DNA from: Rhodococcus sp. SGAir0479
GTDB taxonomy: Bacteria; Actinomycetota; Actinomycetes; Mycobacteriales; Mycobacteriaceae
Reading direction: 5' to 3'
DNA length: 64,000 nt
Assembly (NCBI RefSeq): GCF_005484805.1
Contig: NZ_CP039433.1
Location: forward strand, 1 to 64,000
This document shows, piece by piece, positions 53,409-62,342 of this stretch. The position numbers and the translations under genes are program-made. Each line of letters opens with the position of its first letter. The first letter of the stretch is position 1. The notes beneath the pieces are model-generated. The model was given only the letters and a program-made list of their open reading frames with translations, ran no database searches and had not been told where the DNA came from.

Positions 53409-54461
53409 ATGGCTGACAACGACAACAAGCGCCGATTCGGTCGACCGCAACGGGCCCGCGCGGTCGACCCGGGACCGGATGGAGCGGCGGCGCCGCAGCC
53501 GGACTGGGCGCAGCCAGCGCGCCCGGCGCACGAGCAGGCTCACCAGGACGTCGTGGATGTCGCTGGATTCCTCTCGAAGGTCGACCGTGCTCGCGCGCAG
53601 GGCCGCTCGGTGCCAAAGCCCCAGCCGATGCGCGAGGTGCTCGGCGCGTTCCACAGCTCGCCCCGGGACCAGACACGGGTTCAAGTTCTCGCCGCGGCCG
53701 CGACCGCTCGCCACCTCGAGGGGGCGCAGTCCGCGAACGCGCAACGCTGGGAGCGGCTGGCGCGGGAGAACGCCGACCGGCTCGAAGCTCTGCGCCGTCA
53801 ACAGCACCACCGTGAGCAGGTCGCGTACCAGGCGGCGCGGATGAGTCCGGAACAGATTCAGCAGCGTGACGCGCAACGATCGGCCTCCGAAACCGAGTCC
53901 GACAAGCGCGCGTTCGACGCCGCGGCCGCAATTGCGCTCGGCTACGTCGCAGCCCGAGGACTTCCTCCATTCGACAGACTGGCCGCGCTGTCCGCCGAGC
54001 ATCTCGACGTCCCCGCGCAGGAGCCGACCTTCGAGGTCGACGAGGAACCCACCGCCGACGTGCAGTCCGACCCGTCCGCCAGCCCAGATCTCGAACAGGG
54101 CCCCGCCGCTGATGAAGCGGTGGACATATCAGCGGACCTCGAACCGGTGGCCCCACCGGAAGCGGGCGGTGCATCCGCACTGAACAAGCTGGGGCCGGAG
54201 CTCGAACGCGCCGGCCGCGGCCTGGCGAGCGCGATCGGAGCCACGCACGGCGACGATGAAGTCGCGCCGAACCTTTCCCCGGTCCATCTGCCACAGGTCA
54301 CCGACGAACTTCTCGGCGCCCTGCGCGCTGCGCAGCTAGGGCATCCGCGGTCCGTGACCGAGATGCTCAACATCGAGCGCGAACCCGACCAGAACAACGA
54401 GGCCGCGTTCGTTCCCGATATGGGCGTCGAACGCGACCACTCGATGACAGCCGACATGTAG
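53409..54461 (+). CDS. Helical protein downstream of the relaxase, with GHPRS tail
   Basis: 350 residues. Charged and Pro/Ala-rich N-terminus, a long helical middle (WERLARENADRLEALRRQQ), an acidic linker and a C-terminal region with ALRAAQLGHPRSVTEMLNIE. The ATG follows GAGGAG. 49 bases after the relaxase stop, so co-transcribed. No family recognised. The GHPRS segment matches one in the Fic protein at 45084, suggesting both are handled by the same machinery. Confidence 0.75.
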   Translation: MADNDNKRRFGRPQRARAVDPGPDGAAAPQPDWAQPARPAHEQAHQDVVDVAGFLSKVDRARAQGRSVPKPQPMREVLGAFHSSPRDQTRVQVLAAAATARHLEGAQSANAQRWERLARENADRLEALRRQQHHREQVAYQAARMSPEQIQQRDAQRSASETESDKRAFDAAAAIALGYVAARGLPPFDRLAALSAEHLDVPAQEPTFEVDEEPTADVQSDPSASPDLEQGPAADEAVDISADLEPVAPPEAGGASALNKLGPELERAGRGLASAIGATHGDDEVAPNLSPVHLPQVTDELLGALRAAQLGHPRSVTEMLNIEREPDQNNEAAFVPDMGVERDHSMTADM

Positions 54462-54651
54462 GCCCGGCCATTTAGTGAATCGCTGGGGCTTGAAGCTGGG
54501 AACGCGGCAGCAACCGACGCGGACGGGCGGGCGGGGAGTCCGAGATTGCTTGCAACTTTGCCGAGAACCTCTTCGTCTCTGCCCGCGGGTTCTTCCTACG
54601 GGCGCGGGAGGCCCAGTTGAATACTGATTCGATGTTTGTCAATATTGGCGT

Positions 54652-55053
54652 ATGTCGATACAGGATGGCCGAGGTGAAACGGCCTGCTGCTCGCCGCTGA
54701 TGAGGGAACCCCTGACTGAGGATTGGGCTGGGGACCTGGCCCGGATGTTCAAGGCGATCGGCGATCCGGTGCGTCTGCGGATGCTGAGTCTGATCGCGAG
54801 CCACGAGGGCGGGGAGAGCTGCGTCTGCGACATCTCGCCGGCGTTCGAGCTGTCCCAGCCGACGATCTCGCATCACCTGAAGGTGCTGCGTGAGGCCGGT
54901 TTGCTCGATTGTGAGCGGCGCGGCACGTGGGTGTACTACCGGGTGATCCCGTCTGCGCTCGCGCAACTGTCGGCGGTGCTGTGCCCCGAAGCGGGTGTCG
55001 TCGAGGGCTCGGCCTGCGTGCCCGACGCCACGGTCGTGGAGGTGGCTCGGTGA
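54652..55053 (+). CDS. arsR: ArsR-family arsenic repressor, first copy
   Basis: 133 residues. Core LARMFKAIGDPVRLRMLSLI and recognition helix LSQPTISHHLKVLREAGL; the sensing cysteines are probably SCVCD and the N-terminal CCSP. ATG 54652 has no ribosome site and the AT-rich promoter-like stretch ends right before it, so translation may be leaderless. The stop overlaps the acr3 GTG by 4 bp. Confidence 0.9.
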   Translation: MSIQDGRGETACCSPLMREPLTEDWAGDLARMFKAIGDPVRLRMLSLIASHEGGESCVCDISPAFELSQPTISHHLKVLREAGLLDCERRGTWVYYRVIPSALAQLSAVLCPEAGVVEGSACVPDATVVEVAR

Positions 55054-56147
55054 CCGAGACGACGACGCACCCGGCCGTCGTGGGCAAGCTCTCCGCCCTC
55101 GACCGGTTCCTGCCGGTGTGGATCGGGGTGGCGATGGTCGCCGGCCTGCTCCTGGGCCGGATGATCCCGGGTCTCGGGGACACCCTGAGCACGGTCGAGA
55201 TCGACGGCATCTCGCTGCCGATCGCCCTCGGCCTGCTGATCATGATGTATCCGGTACTGGCGAAGGTCCGCTACGACCGACTCGACACCGTCACCGGCGA
55301 CCGCAAACTCCTCCTCGGGTCTTTGCTGCTGAACTGGGTACTCGGCCCGGCGCTGATGTTCGCGCTCGCCTGGATCTTCCTGCCCGACCTGCCCGAATAC
55401 CGGACCGGGCTGATCATCGTCGGCCTGGCCCGCTGCATCGCAATGGTCATCATCTGGAACGACCTCGCGTGCGGCGACCGGGAGGCCGCCGCGGTGCTGG
55501 TGGCGATCAACTCGGTGTTCCAGGTGATCATGTTCGCCGTGCTCGGCTGGTTCTACCTCTCGGTCCTGCCGGGCTGGCTGGGGCTTGAGCAGACCACGAT
55601 CGACACCTCCCCGTGGCAGATCGCCAAGTCGGTGCTGATCTTCCTCGGCATCCCGCTGCTCGCAGGCTTCCTGACCCGCCACTACGGCGAGAAAGCCAAG
55701 GGCCGCACCTGGTACGAGCAGAAGTTCCTGCCCCGGATCGGGCCGGGGGCGCTCTACGGGCTGCTGTTCACGATCGTGATTCTCTTCGCGTTGCAGGGCG
55801 AGCAGATCACCTCGCGGCCGATGGATGTGGTGCGGATCGCGATCCCGCTGCTGGCGTACTTCGCGATCATGTGGGGCGGCGGCTACCTGCTCGGAGCCGG
55901 CATGGGTCTCGGCTACGAGCGCACCACCACGCTCGCTTTCACCGCCGCCGGCAACAACTTCGAGCTTGCGATCGCCGTGGCGATCGCCACCTACGGCGCC
56001 ACCTCCGGGCAGGCGCTGGCCGGGGTCGTCGGCCCACTGATCGAGGTGCCGGTCCTCGTCGGCCTGGTCTATGTCTCCCTCGCGCTACGCGTACGCTTCA
56101 CTCCACCCGCAACCACCGCCCGTCCGGCGGCAGTGAAGGAGCCGTGA
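55050..56147 (+). CDS. acr3: Arsenite exporter Acr3
   Basis: Arsenite/proton antiporter, about 365 residues and ten helices. The key membrane cysteine is in GLARCIAMVIIWNDLACGD and the conserved glutamate in GPLIEVPVLVGLVYV, both essential in characterised Acr3 proteins. GTG 55050 overlaps arsR's stop. It removes As(III) made by the arsenate reductases downstream. Confidence 0.95.
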   Translation: MTETTTHPAVVGKLSALDRFLPVWIGVAMVAGLLLGRMIPGLGDTLSTVEIDGISLPIALGLLIMMYPVLAKVRYDRLDTVTGDRKLLLGSLLLNWVLGPALMFALAWIFLPDLPEYRTGLIIVGLARCIAMVIIWNDLACGDREAAAVLVAINSVFQVIMFAVLGWFYLSVLPGWLGLEQTTIDTSPWQIAKSVLIFLGIPLLAGFLTRHYGEKAKGRTWYEQKFLPRIGPGALYGLLFTIVILFALQGEQITSRPMDVVRIAIPLLAYFAIMWGGGYLLGAGMGLGYERTTTLAFTAAGNNFELAIAVAIATYGATSGQALAGVVGPLIEVPVLVGLVYVSLALRVRFTPPATTARPAAVKEP

Positions 56148-56152
56148 GAACC

Positions 56153-56566
56153 ATGGCCACCCCGTCCGTCCTGTTCGTCTGCGTCCACAACGCCGGCCGC
56201 TCCCAGATGGCCGCGGGCTTCCTGGCCCATCTGGCCGGTGACCGGATCGAGGTCCGCTCCGCCGGTAGCGCGCCCGCCGACCAGGTGAATCCGGCCGCGG
56301 TGGAGGCGATGGCCGAGGTCGGCATCGACATCTCCGCTCAGTCTCCGAAGATCCTGACTGTCGATGCCGTGCAGGCGTCAGATGTGGTGATCACGATGGG
56401 GTGCGGTGACACCTGCCCGGTGTTCCCGGGCAAGTCCTACCGCGACTGGGTGCTCGACGACCCGGCAGGACAGGGCGTCGACGCGGTCCGCCCGATCCGC
56501 GACGAGATCCGCGCCAAGGTCGAGGCCCTGGTCGCCGAGCTGACCGCGCGGACCGCCGAGCGGTAA
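56153..56566 (+). CDS. arsC: Arsenate reductase ArsC (LMW-phosphatase fold), first copy
   Basis: 137 residues. P-loop CVHNAGRS (C-x5-R-S), then the conserved SAGSAPADQVNP and, near the C-terminus, MGCGDTCPVFPG with two cysteines for the disulfide relay, followed by DWVLDDPAGQ. This is the thioredoxin-coupled class seen next to Acr3. The ATG 5 bases after the acr3 stop is chosen. Confidence 0.93.
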   Translation: MATPSVLFVCVHNAGRSQMAAGFLAHLAGDRIEVRSAGSAPADQVNPAAVEAMAEVGIDISAQSPKILTVDAVQASDVVITMGCGDTCPVFPGKSYRDWVLDDPAGQGVDAVRPIRDEIRAKVEALVAELTARTAER

Positions 56567-56573
56567 CCGGCGA

Positions 56574-57626
56574 ATGTCGATGCCGACGAGCGTGGATGTG
56601 GGCGTGGTCGGCGGCGGGCAAGCGGGCCTGGCCGCCGGCTACTACCTGCGCCGGGCCGGGCACCGCTTCGTCATCCTCGACGACCAACCGGCCGCGGGCG
56701 GCGCGTGGCCGCGCATGTGGCCGTCGCTGCGGCTGTTCTCCCCGTCGCAGTTCGCGGCCCTTCCGGGGTGGCCCATGCCGCTGTGGCGGGACGGGTTCCC
56801 ACCCGCCAGTCATGTCGTCGACTACCTCACCGCCTACGAGCAGCGCTATGACCTGCCGATCGAGCGGCCGGTGCGGGTGAGCGCGGTCCGCCGCGAAGGC
56901 CGCAACCTGCTGGTCGAGGCGGAGAATCGGATGTGGCGGGCCCGCAGGGTCATCAGCGCCACCGGAACCTGGCAGCAGCCCTTCTGGCCGATCTACCCCG
57001 GCGCCCGCACCTTCACCGGACGCCAGCTGCACACCGTCGACTACCGCACCCCGGACGAGTTCGCCGGCGCGGACGTCGTGGTCGTGGGCGGCGGCAACTC
57101 CGCCGCCCAGCTCGTCGCCGAGATCTCCACCGTCGCATCGACAACCTGGGTGACCACCCGGCCGCCGCGGTTCCTGCCCGATGGTGTCGACGGCCGGGCG
57201 CTGTTCGAGGTCGCTTCCCAGCGCGCCGCCGCCCTGGCCGCCGGACGGCCCGATCCAGGCGGGGTCGCCGCGCTCGGCGACATCGTGATGGTCCCGGAAG
57301 TCCTCGCCGCCCGCGAGCGCGGCGCCCTAACCGCGCAGCCGATGTTCGACCACCTCACCCCCGACGGTATCGCCTGGGGCGAGCGCCGCCAGCACGCCGA
57401 CGTCGTGTTGTGGGCCACCGGCTTCCGGCCCGCCCTTGCTCACCTGCGCCCACTACGACTGCGCGGCCACGACGGCGCCGTTCCCACCGCCGGCACCCGC
57501 GCCCTCAAGGAACCGCACCTGCACCTGCTCGGTTACGGCGACTGGACCGGGCCCGGATCGGCCACCATCCTCGGCGTCGGCCGCACCGCGAAATCCGCTG
57601 TCGCCGAACTCGACCTCGACGACTGA
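56574..57626 (+). CDS. arsO: Flavin-dependent monooxygenase, ArsO-like
   Basis: 350 residues. FAD site GVVGGGQAGLAAGYYLRRAG at the N-terminus, NADPH site VVVVGGGNSAAQL in the middle, and the late flavin contact ADVVLWATGFRP. Family members beside ars genes are annotated ArsO, whose reaction is not settled. The ATG is 7 bases after arsC. Placement in the arsenic operon supports the name. Confidence 0.85.
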   Translation: MSMPTSVDVGVVGGGQAGLAAGYYLRRAGHRFVILDDQPAAGGAWPRMWPSLRLFSPSQFAALPGWPMPLWRDGFPPASHVVDYLTAYEQRYDLPIERPVRVSAVRREGRNLLVEAENRMWRARRVISATGTWQQPFWPIYPGARTFTGRQLHTVDYRTPDEFAGADVVVVGGGNSAAQLVAEISTVASTTWVTTRPPRFLPDGVDGRALFEVASQRAAALAAGRPDPGGVAALGDIVMVPEVLAARERGALTAQPMFDHLTPDGIAWGERRQHADVVLWATGFRPALAHLRPLRLRGHDGAVPTAGTRALKEPHLHLLGYGDWTGPGSATILGVGRTAKSAVAELDLDD

Positions 57627-57652
57627 CCCACACTTCTCGAAAGGACCCTGCG

Positions 57653-58060
57653 ATGAACGCACCCTCGGTGCTGTTCGTATGCGTGAAGAACGGCGGCAAG
57701 TCCCAGATGGCCGCCGGACTGATGCGCGCCGCCACCGGCGACCGCGTCGACGTCCACTCCGCCGGCACCAGACCCGCCGCCGCGATCAACGCGCTCTCGG
57801 CCGAAGCTCTACTCGAGGTCGGCGTCGACATCACCGGCGAAACCCCGAAAGCGATCGACCCACAGCTAGTTCGAGATGTCGATCTGGTCGTCACCCTCGG
57901 CCGCGAAGCATCCGTCGACCCGGTCCCGGGCACCGCGTTCGAGAACTGGGACACCGACGAGCCGTCCGAGCGCGGCATCGACGGCATCGAGCGGATGCGG
58001 CTGGTCCGCGACGACATCGCCACCCGCGTCACCGACCTCGCTACTCGTCTACACCCCTGA
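57653..58060 (+). CDS. Arsenate reductase-like protein, second copy, with Lys in the P-loop
   Basis: 135 residues of the low-molecular-weight phosphatase fold. The loop is CVKNGGKSQM: the cysteine is kept but the C-x5-R arginine is lysine. There is SAGTRPAAAIN but no CGDTC pair; the matching place reads TLGREASVDP. This is the mycothiol-type actinobacterial variant rather than the thioredoxin type. AAAGGA precedes the ATG. End of the arsR operon. Confidence 0.88.
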   Translation: MNAPSVLFVCVKNGGKSQMAAGLMRAATGDRVDVHSAGTRPAAAINALSAEALLEVGVDITGETPKAIDPQLVRDVDLVVTLGREASVDPVPGTAFENWDTDEPSERGIDGIERMRLVRDDIATRVTDLATRLHP

Positions 58061-58067
58061 AACACCC

Positions 58068-58099
58068 GTGTCGGCCGCCCCGGCTGGGGCGACCGACAC
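58068..58099. terminator. Bidirectional terminator between arsC2 and arsI
   Basis: GTGTCGGCCGCCCC pairs with GGGGCGACCGACAC (13 of 14) around GGCT, between converging genes. Confidence 0.75.
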
Positions 58100-58115
58100 A
58101 CAGGGCTCGCGGTGT

Positions 58116-58616
58116 TCAGCAGCAGGAATTGCCGGCGGCAGCCGCTTCCTTCTCGTCCTTCTCCTCTGCCGCGGGGGCTGCGGTGCCGCAGCACACGCCG
58201 CCCTCGGACCCCTGCGGGCCGTCGAGATGCTGGGGGCTCGAGCCGAAGGTGTCGGAGTCGGCGAGCACGGTGTAGACCTCCCACTTCTCACCGGCCGGAC
58301 CGGTCACCCACACCTTGTCCTGCGTGGCGAAGCAACAGGTCGTGCCGATCTCCTCGTCGGTGAACAGGCCCTCGCCGGTCAGGCGCGCGATCTCCGCGTG
58401 CACCTTCTCCGACGACTCGACCTCCACGCCGAGGTGATTGATCGTGCCGCCCTTGCCCGGGTTCTCGAGCAGCACCAGCTTGAGCGGCGGCTCGGCGATC
58501 GCGAAGTTCGCATACCCGGGCTTGCGCTTCGCGGGCTCGGTGCCGAACAGCTTCGAGTAGAACGTGACCGCCTCGTCCAGGTCGTCGACGTTGAGTGCGA
58601 GTTGAGCGCGTGACAT
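58116..58616 (-). CDS. arsI: ArsI/CadI-family dioxygenase (C-As lyase)
   Basis: 166 residues, vicinal-oxygen-chelate fold. Metal ligands fit the family: Gln in MSRAQLALNV, His in INHLGVEV and Glu in WEVYTVLAD. The vicinal cysteines of ArsI are seen in IGTTCCFATQDK, and the tail adds GGVCCG and a terminal CC. ArsI uses Fe(II) and oxygen to split methyl-arsenic bonds; related CadI proteins are metal-induced. Divergent from the second arsR. Confidence 0.88.
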   Translation of the reverse strand: MSRAQLALNVDDLDEAVTFYSKLFGTEPAKRKPGYANFAIAEPPLKLVLLENPGKGGTINHLGVEVESSEKVHAEIARLTGEGLFTDEEIGTTCCFATQDKVWVTGPAGEKWEVYTVLADSDTFGSSPQHLDGPQGSEGGVCCGTAAPAAEEKDEKEAAAAGNSCC

Positions 58617-58712
58617 GACAGCCTCCAGCTATACGACATATATCGAATTACTTGCGTCTATAGACTGCCACGATTTCGACATAAGTCAAGATGGTTCGGT
58701 AGGATTGTTGCC
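58617..58712. promoter_or_regulatory. Divergent arsI/arsR2 promoter region
   Basis: An AT-rich 96-bp interval with ATATATCGAA on one side and TTTCGACATAA on the other, a loose inverted pair likely to be the ArsR operator. Confidence 0.45.
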
Positions 58713-59072
58713 ATGCCGAAAGCCTTGCCGGTCATCGACGTCAGTGCACCGATCTGCTGCGCGCCGGTCTCCGCTGCCCCGATGGGCGACGATGCCGCAC
58801 TCGAGGTCGCGCTGCGCCTCAAGGCCCTCGCCGACCCGGTCCGGATCAAGCTGATGTCGATCCTGCTCACCACCGACGCGGGCGAGGTCTGTACATGCGA
58901 CCTCGCTACCGGCGTCGACCTGGCCGAGTCGACCGTCAGCCACCACCTCGGCCAACTCCGCAAGGCCGGCATGGTCGAATCCCAGCGGCGCGGCATGAAC
59001 GTCTACTACCGCGCCCGCACTGATGCCCTCGACGCACTCCGCCTGGTGCTCGACCCAAACTGCTGCCGCTGA
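58713..59072 (+). CDS. ArsR-family repressor, second copy (CgArsR-like)
   Basis: 119 residues. The cysteines sit where Corynebacterium glutamicum ArsR binds As(III): PICCAPV near the N-terminus and GEVCTCDL, with CC again at the C-terminus. Recognition helix LAESTVSHHLGQLRKAGM. Expected to control arsI and itself. Convergent with the topoisomerase gene. Confidence 0.9.
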   Translation: MPKALPVIDVSAPICCAPVSAAPMGDDAALEVALRLKALADPVRIKLMSILLTTDAGEVCTCDLATGVDLAESTVSHHLGQLRKAGMVESQRRGMNVYYRARTDALDALRLVLDPNCCR

Positions 59073-59111
59073 CTACCCCACCGAAGGCTGTTGCCTAAGC
59101 CCCGAGGGCCG

Positions 59112-61538
59112 CTACTTGGTGGCCTTGCGCTTCGTCGTGCCGGTGGGGCGCTTCGCGTCGTCGAATTTCAAGGCGAAACCGACCACTTTGCGGCCGTTAA
59201 AGGTCTTCTCCGCCAGCGCACCTTTGGCCGTGTACGGCCGGCCGGTCTTGCTCTTGGCTTCGAACTCGATGGTCTCCCCGGTCAGCAGCTTCGCCAGCTC
59301 CTGCTCGGTGAAGTCTTTGCCGGGCCAGTGTTCGTTGGCGCCCCAGCCGCGGCCCTTGAACGAGACCTTCTTGCCCTTCCACACGCCGGTGACCAGGTCG
59401 GTTCTCTCCTCGAACTGGGGCTTGAAGCCCACGTACGGGTACTGCTTGCCGTCCTTCTCCAGCACGTCGGCTTCGAGCTTGCCCTTGCAGGTGTACGTGG
59501 TACCGGTCTTGGGACGCTTCGCGGTGATCTCGATCGTCTCGCCGGCCAGCAGCGCGGCCACCTCGGCGTCGGTGAACCGGTGCCCACCGAAGACCCGCTT
59601 CGCGCGGGTGACCACGGTGCCGTTGTGGGTGAACTGCAGCGCGGGCGGCAAGTCGATCGTCTCGACAGGCGCATGGGTCAGTCCGGCCTTGGCGATTCGG
59701 TCCTTGACCTCAGCAGGCAATCGGCCCGCGTTCACCTTCATCTTCTCGATGTCGTGACGCACCAGGTCGGCCACCAACGGCAGGAAGTCGGGGGTCGCGC
59801 CGGTGCCCGCCTCGATCTGCGCCATCTGCTCGTATACCTGCTCGGTGATCGACAGGTCGCCGATGTGTGTGCCCGGCAGGATGCGGTGGTTGAGCTCGCC
59901 GAGCGGGCTGAGGGTGAGCTTGCCGCGCTTCTCGATCATGAGGGCCTTGCCGGTGGCGTTGTTGGTGACCTCGGCGTATGTGCTGGTCCGGGTGGCACCG
60001 GTGCCCACGCTCCGCTGCTCAAGGTGCTTCATCAGCCAGCTCATCGACGGATGGGGCGGCCTCGCTGGGAAGCCTTCGTGCACGAACGGTTCCGCGAGCT
60101 TGCCGAGCGTTGTCGCACCCGACGCCGGTTCGGGCTCGTCGGTCTCGTCGTCTTCGACGACGAACACGCCCTTCCAGCCGAGCACGGCCGGCACGTTCAG
60201 CGAACCGACGAAGGTCGGGTACTTCTCGACATGTCCTCGGTGCTGGTCGTACTCGTAGTCCGGGGCCAGCATCGTCAGATAGTTCTTCGCCAGCACCTCG
60301 TAGATTTCCCGGCCCAGCTCGCCGAATCTCTTCTCCACCGCGGCCAGGCTGGGAGGGACGTTGGGTCCCGGACGGTTGGCACCGTGCGCCCCACCGGACT
60401 TGACGTGACTTTTGCGTGGGGTGCGGTGGCTCAACGCCGCCGAATCCACACCCACGACGGCGGCGATCGCGTCGACCAGCGGAAGCAGCTCGTTGAACTG
60501 CTCAGGCGAGATGAACTTGTCCTCGGTGCGCGGGTACGAGACCACCTGGACCTCGTACATCTTCTGGTAGGTCTCGAGCACGTTCTTGGCGCCGAACCCC
60601 TTTTTCGACAGCAGCGAGGAGAGCGCGGCCAGGTCCATCAGCCGCGGCGGCGCGGTCTTCTTACGGGTCGTCCCGTCGTGGACCACCGCGGACGCGCTCA
60701 AGCCGCCGGGGACGTCGGCCTTGTTCTCGAACCGGTCGATGTCGGGATCGGTGTAGGTCACGCCGTTCTCGTCACGGAACCGGTTCTCGTAGAACGCCTT
60801 CTTGACGTAGCCGTTGTGGGCGTCGAGGCCGTCGCCGACGATCACGACCATCGCTGACTTGAGGCGGCCGTTCCGCAGCACAGTGTTGGATCCGGAGACC
60901 CTGGTCGCGACCCGGGTGAACTGCATCGACAGCATGTCCCACTTCGATCGGAAGTCGGCCTTGCGGTAGTCACCCTCGTCGTGGATCGACGACACCGGCC
61001 GCCGCGTCCTGAACGCCTTCTGCAGCGAGGCCGGGGTCTCGTCGAGGAACTCCATCCGCTCGAGCTTCTTGCCCTGCAGGCCGAGGAACTCCACGATCTC
61101 CCAGCCCAGCAGTGAGCCCTCACCGGTCGGATCGAGGTCGGCGGCGTTGCACACTGTGTCGCAGTCCGACAGCGCCGTCTTGAGCTGCGCGAGCAGGCTC
61201 TTCGCGTCCTTGTCGGTGACCAGCTTCCCGCCCGAGAGCTTGCGCCTGATTTCGCGCTCCCAGCGGAAGTCCTCGGAGCGCCACGGGAGATTCGCGAGTT
61301 CCCAGCTCTTGTACCGCTCAGCGAGCGCCGCCGGCACCATCGCCGACGGGTCTTTCAATTCGAGCAGATGGCCTCGCGCATTGACGATGACGTATTCCGT
61401 GCCGTCGAACGTGCCACTCATGCCACCGAGCGCGGCCGCGAAGTTGCGCGCCGCCGAGGGCTTCTCGGTGAGAATGCCAACTTTCCCCTTCGAGGTGGAT
61501 CGACTGTCGGAGTTACGGGACACAGAAACACACTCCAT
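59112..61538 (-). CDS. Type IA DNA topoisomerase (TopB/TraE-like)
   Basis: About 808 residues. Toprim motifs GILTEKPSAARNFA (glutamate) and NAADLDPTGEGSLLGW (acidic triad), and the catalytic tyrosine in VVSYPRTEDKFI near residue 335. The C-terminus has no zinc ribbons but two tandem repeats, FTDAEVAALLAGETIEITAK and FTEQELAKLLTGETIEFEAK, of the topoisomerase C-terminal repeat type. Plasmid type IA enzymes of this kind accompany conjugation genes. The start MECVSVSRN is preferred, after GGGAGGGG. Confidence 0.9.
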   Translation of the reverse strand: MECVSVSRNSDSRSTSKGKVGILTEKPSAARNFAAALGGMSGTFDGTEYVIVNARGHLLELKDPSAMVPAALAERYKSWELANLPWRSEDFRWEREIRRKLSGGKLVTDKDAKSLLAQLKTALSDCDTVCNAADLDPTGEGSLLGWEIVEFLGLQGKKLERMEFLDETPASLQKAFRTRRPVSSIHDEGDYRKADFRSKWDMLSMQFTRVATRVSGSNTVLRNGRLKSAMVVIVGDGLDAHNGYVKKAFYENRFRDENGVTYTDPDIDRFENKADVPGGLSASAVVHDGTTRKKTAPPRLMDLAALSSLLSKKGFGAKNVLETYQKMYEVQVVSYPRTEDKFISPEQFNELLPLVDAIAAVVGVDSAALSHRTPRKSHVKSGGAHGANRPGPNVPPSLAAVEKRFGELGREIYEVLAKNYLTMLAPDYEYDQHRGHVEKYPTFVGSLNVPAVLGWKGVFVVEDDETDEPEPASGATTLGKLAEPFVHEGFPARPPHPSMSWLMKHLEQRSVGTGATRTSTYAEVTNNATGKALMIEKRGKLTLSPLGELNHRILPGTHIGDLSITEQVYEQMAQIEAGTGATPDFLPLVADLVRHDIEKMKVNAGRLPAEVKDRIAKAGLTHAPVETIDLPPALQFTHNGTVVTRAKRVFGGHRFTDAEVAALLAGETIEITAKRPKTGTTYTCKGKLEADVLEKDGKQYPYVGFKPQFEERTDLVTGVWKGKKVSFKGRGWGANEHWPGKDFTEQELAKLLTGETIEFEAKSKTGRPYTAKGALAEKTFNGRKVVGFALKFDDAKRPTGTTKRKATK

Positions 61539-61719
61539 CGTGGGATAACCCCTCCCGGGGATTGGCTGGGCCTGGTGCCCTGCCATGCGATTTGAATCTA
61601 TACAAGATCAGTCTTCGGCTCGAGTCGACCCGCGTGCGTGTTCTTCTGCTTCCGGCGCAGGGATCGCCGACGGTTCGATGCCCCTGAGGGCGGCGGGTAG
61701 ACGCCTGTGGTCTCGGGGT

Positions 61720-62340
61720 TCACGCCTCCGCATCCTCACCGTTGTTGACGATGTAGTTGAAGACGTCGGCGGGGACGTCGTCGACGGGCAGGACCGGCCA
61801 TCCCATCCAGTCACGGGATTCTTTCGCGTTGGCCATCGGCCCGGTGTCGCCGTCGAGGATCACGCGCAGATGCGGTTCGAGGTGCTGAATCCACCACAGC
61901 GACATGGCCGACATCGAATCCGAGGCCCTCGCCTCTTCCCATGAGTAGTGCAGCGCGGTCAATCGTGCTACGACCTCGGGGTAGGCCCACCAGCGAGCGT
62001 CCCAGGACAGGGAGGAATCTGAGTCGCCGATCTTGCGGCGGATCACCGGGCGGAAGAACCCATCGAACCACTCAAAGACGTTCGCGAACTGCGGTTTCTT
62101 CGCCGGGGGCTCTTCGCCTTCGGGCGGCGCGTCGTGTGCGCCGTCCGGTTGTTCGTCAGCAGCTCGCTCGGCGTACTCGTCTTCGTCCTCCGAGCCGTCG
62201 GCGAAGTCGTGGTCGGCGTACTCGCTGCCCATGTCGTCAGCTTCGGCCTGCTCGGCGTCCTCCCAGCCGATGACCTCAGGCTCCGTGGTTTCGTCGCCGG
62301 CATCCCAGTTGTCGGCGTCCTCGACAGCGAACTTGACCAT
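61720..62340 (-). CDS. DUF4913 protein
   Basis: 206 residues. A long acidic N-terminus (Asp/Glu-rich to about residue 75) precedes the DUF4913 domain: FANVFEWFDGFFRPVIRRKI, WWAYPEVVARLTALHYSWEE and WWIQHLEPHLRVILDGDTGP. The domain is common next to coupling-protein genes on actinobacterial conjugative elements. It starts 2 bases after the coupling protein stop. Function unknown; a link to the transfer machinery is likely. Confidence 0.85.
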   Translation of the reverse strand: MVKFAVEDADNWDAGDETTEPEVIGWEDAEQAEADDMGSEYADHDFADGSEDEDEYAERAADEQPDGAHDAPPEGEEPPAKKPQFANVFEWFDGFFRPVIRRKIGDSDSSLSWDARWWAYPEVVARLTALHYSWEEARASDSMSAMSLWWIQHLEPHLRVILDGDTGPMANAKESRDWMGWPVLPVDDVPADVFNYIVNNGEDAEA

Positions 62341-62342
62341 GT

